DNA from: an uncultured Acidobacteriota bacterium
GTDB lineage: Bacteria > Acidobacteriota > Terriglobia > Bryobacterales > Bryobacteraceae
DNA: 64,000 bases
Assembly: GCA_902826605.1 (NCBI GenBank)
Contig: CADEFM010000004.1
Span: 62,001-126,000 of the forward strand
Reading direction: 5' to 3'
In this document: positions 57,711 to 64,000 of the stretch, in pieces
How positions within the stretch are numbered: position 1 is the first letter of the stretch
Layout: each line of letters starts with the position of its first letter
The notes under the pieces: generated by a model
Seen by the model: only the letters and a program-made list of their open reading frames with translations
What the model was told of the DNA's origin: nothing
Database searches by the model: none
Made by a program: the position numbers and the translations under genes

Positions 57711-59855
57711 TTAGGCGAGCTTTTCTCCAAATGCAATTCTGAAGAGTTCGGATGCGCGGGTGTTCGTGTAGGCGAGACGCGTCCATTCGTATGCTGCATT
57801 CGCCACGTCTGGATCTGCAACGTTCTGCATGTGATCCACGGGATCGAGCATCGTCAATGGACGCGGTGCGATGGCGCCCGCGACTTGAGGAAGATCGAAA
57901 CGCTGGAGCACTCCGGGAATGAACTGGCTGATGGAATGCATGAAGCGGACGTGGCTGGTCAAAGTGCGATAGGACAACAAGCCGTCCTGAACGACGACAG
58001 ATTCCACGCGCGGCTCCACTGCTGCGGCGTATAACGACCACAGCGCGCCCATGCCTGCGCCTGCCAGACGCACGCGTCCGTAGCGCGAGCCGTATTCCAC
58101 GGCGCGCAGCACGTCGCGTACGCGCATGAAAAATAACGAATTGCCGAGAGACCACGCCATATTCGCGAGCGCCACGTCGGAGTTGTGCAGATGCTCATAT
58201 GATCCGCGATAGTCACGCCGGGACGCACGGGGCTGCGTGAGCCCGATACCGCGAACGTCCGCCACGACAACGGTTGTGCCTCCACGTACCAGCCCTCGCG
58301 CGAAATTATAGGCGGCGTCATTGATATCCGGTTCTGCTTCTTGCGCGGAGGGATCATCGTCGTTCACCGACACCAGCTGAGTAACGTCGCCCGCTACATA
58401 GAGAGCGCATTCGCCGTTTGACTGATTGGGGCGGTACACCTGCGCGGAAATATAAATGCTGGGATCCGAAAGAAATTCAACGTGGCTGAGCCAATAGCCA
58501 TCCAGGCGCACGGTTGAAACTTCCCGCTCGCTCAGCGGGCCATGATTCGCCGGCCAGACAATCAGTTCTCCGAGTTCTTTGCGAAGGAGAGCCAGTCCGG
58601 CGGGAGTGGGTTCGCGGCGCGGCGGCAGGCTCGCGGCACGCGAGCGAATGATGGAATAAATCGATCGCCCAACCGGGGATTCCGAGACACGCAACGCCGC
58701 ATAAGGCTCTGCAATCGCTTCCGATGGGCGGATCTCGCGGGTTTGTCCCACGAGCCAACGCTCAAGCCAGCGAACCGTCGCAACGCGCAGATTGTTTGGC
58801 CAATCCGTGCCCGCGCGCGCTGGTTCCACGGCGAATTTCTTGGCTTCCCCGAACAACGCATAGAGCCCGCGAATGGTTCCGGCGTCGGCGGAGAACTGGG
58901 CGGATGGTCTTTCGGCCAGCGTTAACAAAGGCCGCGGCGCTATCGCGATCAGGATGTCCAGAATATCCACGCCGTGCAGCGCCGCCGGGAATAGATGCTG
59001 CTCGGCATCGTCCGTGGTATTCCAACTTTCGCGGTCAATCGGCCAGCGCCGCGCGCCGCCGGTCAAGTGCAGTGCTGCACATTGAACGCGCTCATCAAGG
59101 CTGGCCAGCAGCAAACTACTCAATCCGGTATCGGTGTGGTCCGTTACGCCGATCTTCCCGCGATTCACATCGCGCCGGGAGGTCAGATAGTCGACGGCGC
59201 GCATACCGTCCCAGACAAAATACGCGGCGGCGCTTTCGCCGAGGAGGGTAAGCAGACCTCCGATAGCGCAGTGTTCTAACGTCGGGGAAAGAGCGTTATC
59301 GAAAACGTCGCCGTCGCCGTCCGCGTATTGCTGCCGGCGCTCTCCTTGGCCCACGGGATCGAATGTCAGCACGACAAAACCGTTGCTTACAAGGTCGATG
59401 TAGAGTTGTTGGTAATCCGGTGACATGCGTTCGGCGTCGAAATGGCCGCGCTGGATGACAACAGCCGGAAATCGTTCCGTGCCCGTCGGCACATAAACAT
59501 TAGCTGGAATCCAGTAGTCGGGCCTGCTTTGGAACAGCACGTTCTCGATTCGATATCCCTGCCGCTGCATGGTCCGGACAATGCGGGCGTTGAGGGGGGG
59601 CTTTACCGGCAAAGGCCCCATCATTAAGCGCAGCTTCTCTCTGACGTATTGATTTCGAGCCGCGAGCTGTATAGGCGTGTGGATCTTTACGCGGTCCTGC
59701 TCTGAAGTTCGAGCATGTTCCGCCAGGCGATGGGCGAAGTACTCCACCAGCATGTCCGGCATCTCGGCCGAATAGGGGCGCGGAGATTTGCCGCTTTGTC
59801 CGCGAGCTGCGAAGGCGGCGCTCAAAAGAAGAAATTGCCTCCGCGCGAGGGTCAT
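57711..59855 (-). CDS. Exported tandem hydrolase-like protein lacking nucleophile serines
   Basis: The 714-residue product has a twin-arginine-like leader (MTLARRQFLLLSAAFAARG). Residues about 75-370 follow the acetyl xylan esterase/prolyl oligopeptidase pattern (PANVYVPTGTERFPAVVIQ, FDPVGQGERRQQY), and a second alpha/beta-hydrolase-like domain covers about 410-690. The expected GxSxG elbows are altered in both: HTDTG with T241 at the Ser position, and GAGMG in RLAGAGMGA. Catalysis is therefore doubtful. It lies 3 bases after the PQQ-dehydrogenase stop, within the same operon. Confidence 0.75.
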   Translation of the reverse strand: MTLARRQFLLLSAAFAARGQSGKSPRPYSAEMPDMLVEYFAHRLAEHARTSEQDRVKIHTPIQLAARNQYVREKLRLMMGPLPVKPPLNARIVRTMQRQGYRIENVLFQSRPDYWIPANVYVPTGTERFPAVVIQRGHFDAERMSPDYQQLYIDLVSNGFVVLTFDPVGQGERRQQYADGDGDVFDNALSPTLEHCAIGGLLTLLGESAAAYFVWDGMRAVDYLTSRRDVNRGKIGVTDHTDTGLSSLLLASLDERVQCAALHLTGGARRWPIDRESWNTTDDAEQHLFPAALHGVDILDILIAIAPRPLLTLAERPSAQFSADAGTIRGLYALFGEAKKFAVEPARAGTDWPNNLRVATVRWLERWLVGQTREIRPSEAIAEPYAALRVSESPVGRSIYSIIRSRAASLPPRREPTPAGLALLRKELGELIVWPANHGPLSEREVSTVRLDGYWLSHVEFLSDPSIYISAQVYRPNQSNGECALYVAGDVTQLVSVNDDDPSAQEAEPDINDAAYNFARGLVRGGTTVVVADVRGIGLTQPRASRRDYRGSYEHLHNSDVALANMAWSLGNSLFFMRVRDVLRAVEYGSRYGRVRLAGAGMGALWSLYAAAVEPRVESVVVQDGLLSYRTLTSHVRFMHSISQFIPGVLQRFDLPQVAGAIAPRPLTMLDPVDHMQNVADPDVANAAYEWTRLAYTNTRASELFRIAFGEKLA

Positions 59856-59858
59856 TGG

Positions 59859-61478
59859 CTATTGCAGATAAAATGCGTACAGACTGTCATTCACCGCCAC
59901 CACCACGTACTGCTTTCCATCCAGCATATACGTCTGCGGAGCGTTCGTCGTGTTGCCGATTCCGGCATGCCACAGCGGCGAGCCTGTCTTCACATCATAT
60001 GCGATGAAATTTCCAACGCCATCGTTTCCGAATAAAAGGCCGCCGGCGGTGCTCAGTAAGCCCTGCGCGCCGCTCGCGGTCTCATGCTTCCACACGATAT
60101 CGCCGGTTTTATAATCGATCGCCCGCAGGAAATTTCCAAGTGTGCCTACCGGGTGATTAATGCCGCCATAGCCCTGAGGGCGCTTGTCGGTGTCGGTCAG
60201 GTAGAACATGCTGTAGGTTTGCTGCGTACCCACATAGAACAAACCGGTGTCGGGACTGAAGCTAGGAGCGGGCCAATTTGTAGCACCCGTCTGGTTGGGT
60301 GAAACCAGCACACCGGCGATCGATGGGTCCTTAGCGGCATCGGGCACCGGCTGCCCTTTCGCATCGATGCCCTTCATCCAATTCAATGTTTCGATGAATG
60401 GCTTGCTCAGCAGATTCTTGCCGTTGGTGCGGTCCAGCAAGAAAAAGATTCCATTGCGGCTGGCATTCGCCAGCAGCTTGCGCGGCTGCCCGTTCACAAC
60501 GTCGTCGATCAGCACAGGCACCTGCGTTCCGTCCCAGTCGTGCGTATCGTGCGGCGAGACCTGGAAAGACCAAACCAGCTTCCCCGTGTCGGGATTCAAC
60601 GCCACGATGGAGGCGGTCCACAAGTTATCGCCTGCGCGGCTATGCCCGGCCAGCACGGGATTCGGATTTCCGGTCGCAACATACAGAAGGTTCAACTGCG
60701 GATCGTAGGTCCACGGCTGCCAGGTCATGCCACCGCCATGCTCCATGGAATAGGAGTCCGGCCAGGTTTCTGCTCCGGGCTGGCCGGGCCGCGGCGTGGT
60801 GTACCACTTCCACTGCACGTCGCCGGTCTCCGGATCGCGAGATTCCAACCAGCCGGGCACGTCCAGCGAATCACCACCGAGGCCTACAATCACGTGATTG
60901 CGCACGATGAGCGGCGCGGGAGTGCAAAAATATTCCTGCTTCACGTCTGCAATCAACTTGTGCCAGCGCTCCTTGCCAGTCGAGGCATCGAGCGATACCA
61001 GATAACAATCCGGCGTTTCGAAGAACAGCCAGTTGTTATACATTCCCATGCCACGATTGCCGATGTGAATGCCGCCTTTGGTTTTCCAGAAATAGTGCCA
61101 GATTTCCTGGCCCGTGCGGGCGTCTACGGCGAAGGCATGATCCGGCGTGGAAAAATATGAAATGCCGTTGACCATCAGAGGAATGCCTTTGATGATATTG
61201 CCCGCGCCGCCCACAGCATCCTCCGGTCCTTCGCCGCCAACAATAGCGCCCGCCGGCGAGATGTTTATGCGGTGGACCCACGCCAGGCTAAGCGCTTTCA
61301 CATTGGATTGATTGATCTGATTGAGGGTGCTGTAGTGCCGTCCGGAATAGTCGCCGTGGTAAGTAGGCCACGCATCGACAGGCGGCTTGCCGAGCAATGC
61401 CGGGTCAAGCGGGCCTTGCCCCAACAGCGCGCCACAACCCGCGGCGAGCGCGAATGAAAGCAGGAACCGCGTCTTCAT
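59859..61478 (-). CDS. PQQ-dependent dehydrogenase (quinoprotein)
   Basis: The 539-residue periplasmic propeller has a signal peptide (LLSFALAAGCGALLGQG) and repeated W-type blades. ATGNPNPVLAGHSRAGDNLW, SIVALNPDTGKLVWSFQ and SPHDTHDWDGTQVPVL match the type I quinoprotein alcohol dehydrogenases. WPTYHGDYSGRHYSTLNQIN is the usual start. The adjacent Cys pair of the alcohol enzymes is not obvious. Substrate is unknown. The gene overlaps the cytochrome c gene upstream by ATGA, which supplies an electron acceptor. Confidence 0.87.
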   Translation of the reverse strand: MKTRFLLSFALAAGCGALLGQGPLDPALLGKPPVDAWPTYHGDYSGRHYSTLNQINQSNVKALSLAWVHRINISPAGAIVGGEGPEDAVGGAGNIIKGIPLMVNGISYFSTPDHAFAVDARTGQEIWHYFWKTKGGIHIGNRGMGMYNNWLFFETPDCYLVSLDASTGKERWHKLIADVKQEYFCTPAPLIVRNHVIVGLGGDSLDVPGWLESRDPETGDVQWKWYTTPRPGQPGAETWPDSYSMEHGGGMTWQPWTYDPQLNLLYVATGNPNPVLAGHSRAGDNLWTASIVALNPDTGKLVWSFQVSPHDTHDWDGTQVPVLIDDVVNGQPRKLLANASRNGIFFLLDRTNGKNLLSKPFIETLNWMKGIDAKGQPVPDAAKDPSIAGVLVSPNQTGATNWPAPSFSPDTGLFYVGTQQTYSMFYLTDTDKRPQGYGGINHPVGTLGNFLRAIDYKTGDIVWKHETASGAQGLLSTAGGLLFGNDGVGNFIAYDVKTGSPLWHAGIGNTTNAPQTYMLDGKQYVVVAVNDSLYAFYLQ

Positions 61479-62293
61479 TTCAAAGTCACCAGATAGGCGG
61501 TCAGGTCGTGAATATTTTCGTCTGTGTACTTTCGCAGCAGATCCATATGAGCCTGCAGAGCGTCTGCAATTTCAACCTTAGGCTCGTTCGCCGTCCGAGC
61601 AAACGTGCGAGTAACGCCTTGAGCATCGCGCAGCGTCACATGAAAATCGCTGATGCGGATCAGGTCGCCCGAAACCACTGGGCCCGCTGCAGGAGTGATC
61701 CGCACCGTCTTTCCCTGGTTCGCCACGATTCCTTCGCTTTCCGGATGGCCGGGGATGGCGGTACGTCGAGGGTTGACAAAACGATCCTGTAAAATCACCG
61801 GTTCGTACTTTGCACCGATGCCCTTCAGATCGCCGGCGGGGGAATGGCATGCCTTGCATCCGCCCGCTCCGCTAAAATATGCCTCGCCGCGTTGCGCGTT
61901 GCCGGTGACAATGTTAAGAATGGCGTACTCGCGCCGCGAGGCTGCGGCGTAAACTAAGCGGTGCAGATACTCGGCGATGTCGCGAACCTGATTTTCCGGC
62001 AGGTTAAAGGCGGGCATGCCTGCGGCAGGCCGTCCCGTTTTCAAGAAAGCGCCGAGTTCCTTGCCGTTCTCATCGTCGATTACCAGGACGGAGCGAACCA
62101 GATCCGGCCCTGTCTCCCCTCCGCGAGCATTCGAACCGTGACAGAAGCTGCAGGCGGCGGAATAAGCGGATTTGCCGCGCTCGATCGCGGCCTCATCGAA
62201 TTTGCCAGCAGGACCCGGTTGGGAGTGCAATGCGGTCACCGCGCCTGTGAGAAGCAGCATTGCCAGGACGCGCGTGTTTGATTGCGTGCTCAT
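61475..62293 (-). CDS. Exported dihaem cytochrome c
   Basis: The 272-residue product has a leader (AMLLLTGAVTALHSQ) and two CxxCH haem sites, CSFCH near 48 and CKACH near 147, with Met ligands likely in GMPAFNL and the second domain. Residues 180-272 form a beta-rich end. It is translationally coupled to the PQQ dehydrogenase and should carry its electrons to the respiratory chain. It is the first gene of a minus-strand operon. Confidence 0.9.
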   Translation of the reverse strand: MSTQSNTRVLAMLLLTGAVTALHSQPGPAGKFDEAAIERGKSAYSAACSFCHGSNARGGETGPDLVRSVLVIDDENGKELGAFLKTGRPAAGMPAFNLPENQVRDIAEYLHRLVYAAASRREYAILNIVTGNAQRGEAYFSGAGGCKACHSPAGDLKGIGAKYEPVILQDRFVNPRRTAIPGHPESEGIVANQGKTVRITPAAGPVVSGDLIRISDFHVTLRDAQGVTRTFARTANEPKVEIADALQAHMDLLRKYTDENIHDLTAYLVTLK

Positions 62294-62402
62294 CCCCTCT
62301 TTTGATTGTCTTTCAATCGTCGCCGGGATGCTAGCGCGACAGAAAATCCCACGCCGTTTTTGCGCCGTCCGGATGCTTTAGTATGAAGAATGGCTTCATT
62401 GC

Positions 62403-62479
62403 GGGGACGTAGCTCAGATGGATAGAGCAGCCGCCTCCTAAGCGGCAGGTCGGCAGTTCGAATCTGCCCGTCCCTACCA
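62403..62479 (+). tRNA. tRNA-Arg(CCT)
   Basis: A 77-base cloverleaf. Acceptor GGGGACG pairs with CGTCCCT (one G-T pair), D-arm GCTC/GAGC, anticodon stem GCCGC/GCGGC with loop CTCCTAA (anticodon CCT), TTCGAAT T-loop and encoded CCA. The minor arginine tRNA reads AGG. Confidence 0.97.
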
Positions 62480-62494
62480 CACAAAGAAAAAACC

Positions 62495-63091
62495 GTGCAG
62501 ATCACTTTACTTCCTTTCCTCACAGTCATACTTACCGTTCCGGCATGGGGCCAGCTGTCCCCGAGTGGCGGCTACCAGCCCATCACCCGGGATCAACGCA
62601 TCGAATGGTTCCGGGACAGCACCATCGGCGTCCCGAGCCTGCTCGGCGGAACGATAAGCTCAGCCATCTCCACGGGACTCGACAGACCAACTGAATACGG
62701 ACCCACCTGGGCCGGATTCGGAAAACGCTATGGCATGCGGCTGACAGGGGTGGCCACCAGCAACATGATGGAGGCGAGTTTAGGAGTTCTATGGGGTGAG
62801 GACCCTCGTTATTTTCGCGCTGGAGCGGGAGACCCCTTCAAGAAACGTGTATGGAACATCGTCAAGATGACCTTTGTTGCCAAGAACAGTCTGGGCGAAA
62901 ACAATCCGGCCTTTGCCCGCTACCTGTCCATCTATGGCAGCAACTACCTCTCGAACACATGGCGTCCAGATAGCAGCGCCACAGCGTCCCAGGCGGCCGC
63001 CAGGGTTGGGCTGGGCTTTGTTGGGCGCATGACGGGTAACGCTTTTCAGGAATTCTGGCCGGATGTGAAGCGCAGAGTGCTGCGGCGGTAG
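62495..63091 (+). CDS. Small exported protein, possible outer-membrane
   Basis: The 198-residue product starts at a GTG (62495) 16 bases after tRNA-Arg, with a leader (LLPFLTVILTVPAWGQ). No ribosome-binding site is evident, and the tRNA promoter may drive it. TSNMMEASLGVLWGEDPRYFRAG and NPAFARYLSIYGSNYLSNTW give the strand-and-turn look of small acidobacterial envelope proteins. No domain was recognised. The following 154 bases hold the TetR-like palindrome and leader of the receptor. Confidence 0.6.
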   Translation: MQITLLPFLTVILTVPAWGQLSPSGGYQPITRDQRIEWFRDSTIGVPSLLGGTISSAISTGLDRPTEYGPTWAGFGKRYGMRLTGVATSNMMEASLGVLWGEDPRYFRAGAGDPFKKRVWNIVKMTFVAKNSLGENNPAFARYLSIYGSNYLSNTWRPDSSATASQAAARVGLGFVGRMTGNAFQEFWPDVKRRVLRR

Positions 63092-63119
63092 ACACCCCTA
63101 AGTTATTGATTTTAAATAC

Positions 63120-63139
63120 GTCACTAACCGGTCAGTGAC
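63120..63139. promoter_or_regulatory. TetR-like palindromic operator
   Basis: GTCACTAACCGGTCAGTGAC is an inverted repeat in 18 of 20 positions, with ACCGGT at its centre. The layout resembles TetR/AcrR-family operators. It lies 107 bases before the TonB receptor start. No TetR gene is in the window. Confidence 0.5.
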
Positions 63140-63245
63140 CCGTACTTGACCGCCGTCCCCGAGGTTTTCTCGCCACGCTGTGTTAGTCTCCCATTCATGT
63201 CCTCGCGGTTGCAGCCTGCTTCCGCGCTACCGTGAAAAGGAGCTT

Positions 63246-64000
63246 ATGAACAGATTTTGGAGCACGATTGTTGTTGTCATGCTAGGAATCACCGCTCTGG
63301 CAGACCAGGGTGTCGCACAGCAACTGTCCCTTACCGGGACGGTGCGAGACGCGGGTGGCGTGGTGCCCGACGCGACTGTAACATTGCGCGACGGGCGAGC
63401 CGATCCCCGCACAACAACGACGGATGACATGGGCACGTATTCCTTCACTGGTTTGACGCCCGGATACTATGAAGTGTCTTTTTCCAAGGCGGGATTCGAC
63501 ACCACGACGCGTAATCTGACCGTGGGCCCCGGCACCGGTCCGCTCGATGTGGCGCTTGCGGTTGGATCGGTCTCCTCCTCGGTCACGGTAACCGACGTCG
63601 CCGGCAAAGGGACTGGATCGCGACTGGAGGTATCGAACTTCGACCTGCCCGTTCAGATTAGTGTCATCCCGCAGCAGCTCCTGCAGCAGCAGGGCGTCAA
63701 CGACATGGTGACGGCGCTGCGAAATGCTTCCGGCGTCCAGGCGCAGCGTTTTTACGGAGTTTACGAACAATACACGATTCGCGGTTTTAACGCAGCCGAT
63801 GTGATGCTGGTGGACGGCATGCGCACAGAGGCCATCCTCAACCGCTTTAATACACAGCTGAACAACGTGGAAAGCATTGAAGTTCTAAAGGGTCCGAGTT
63901 CGGTGTTATATGGCGGCGACGCGGTCGGCGGCGCGATCAACATTATCCGCAAGAAGCCGCAGGGCACGCGAGCTTACGATTTCATGTACAAGGGCGGGCG
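63246..64000 (+). CDS. TonB-dependent siderophore receptor, N-terminal part
   Basis: The product starts at an ATG three bases after AAGGAG and runs off the right edge after 251 residues. A leader (STIVVVMLGITALADQ) precedes a carboxypeptidase-regulatory domain (LTGTVRDAGGVVPDATVTL, near 28-110), then the plug domain with QYTIRGFNAADVMLVDG near 177 and SIEVLKGPSSVLYG near 212. This FhuE/FecA-like plug suggests ferric-siderophore uptake. The beta barrel is outside the window. Confidence 0.87.
   Translation, partial: MNRFWSTIVVVMLGITALADQGVAQQLSLTGTVRDAGGVVPDATVTLRDGRADPRTTTTDDMGTYSFTGLTPGYYEVSFSKAGFDTTTRNLTVGPGTGPLDVALAVGSVSSSVTVTDVAGKGTGSRLEVSNFDLPVQISVIPQQLLQQQGVNDMVTALRNASGVQAQRFYGVYEQYTIRGFNAADVMLVDGMRTEAILNRFNTQLNNVESIEVLKGPSSVLYGGDAVGGAINIIRKKPQGTRAYDFMYKGG

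Noticed and set aside
62290..62529. Open frame with DGQIRTADLPLRRRLLYPSE opposite tRNA-Arg
   Set aside because: Same artefact: antisense translation of the tRNA cloverleaf.

Overview
The window reads as one stretch of the chromosome of an uncultured or little-studied member of the Acidobacteriota, most likely the Solibacter/Bryobacter branch. That placement is inferred from gene content: an ADOP-type duplicated FtsX/MacB permease, a TonB-dependent receptor with an N-terminal carboxypeptidase-regulatory domain, many exported beta-propeller proteins, PQQ-dehydrogenase/cytochrome c modules and a Gram-negative outer membrane (lpxA, TonB receptor). The sequence is moderately GC-rich and compact, with many ATGA/GTGA stop-start overlaps.

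Left part (1-26 kb). The 3' end of lon is followed by engB and rho. Then come a lower-GC DUF262/GmrSD-like nuclease candidate, an exported NHL propeller, and a mutL-crcB-lhgO operon with an endonuclease-type MutL. A YhaM-like exoribonuclease, OsmC and an AtoE-type transporter follow. Next is an odd coupled pair on the minus strand: a zinc-finger/sigma-region-2 protein and an exported cohesin/dockerin-like protein. Housekeeping and exported genes continue with purD, an SMP-30 propeller, yggX, an alpha/beta hydrolase, a SirB1-type protein and UDP-glucose dehydrogenase. A plus-strand run then holds YihY, an SDR, an orphan cytochrome oxidase subunit III-like protein, lpxA and an MFS exporter.

Middle (27-48 kb). 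Two convergent gene pairs whose stop codons overlap encode an exported TPR-like protein with an exported caspase-fold peptidase, facing a CHASE2 membrane protein and an exported partner. This is the best candidate for an uncharacterised system. After pyrF and a methyltransferase there is a gene-poor 650-base stretch with strong palindromes and a frameshifted fragment of the neighbouring GT87-like gene. Then follow DUF2277, a 1862-residue exported M23 peptidase with mosaic repeats, glutamate dehydrogenase, and a three-gene ABC/HlyD/ADOP export operon.

Origin region (48.2-54 kb). tRNA-Gly, an AT-rich segment with a perfect inverted pair of DnaA-box-like sites, dnaA, further DnaA-like boxes, dnaN and gyrB form a probable oriC. 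recF, rnpA and rpmH are absent from it.

Right part (54-64 kb). A minus-strand series runs from a dihaem cytochrome c and a PQQ dehydrogenase, which are translationally coupled, through a large hydrolase-like protein that has lost both nucleophile serines and a gamma-glutamyltransferase, to a DinB/DUF1572 protein and an LVIVD propeller. The window ends with tRNA-Arg(CCT), a small exported protein, a TetR-like palindrome and a truncated TonB-dependent receptor. No CRISPR array, insertion sequence, prophage or rRNA was seen.
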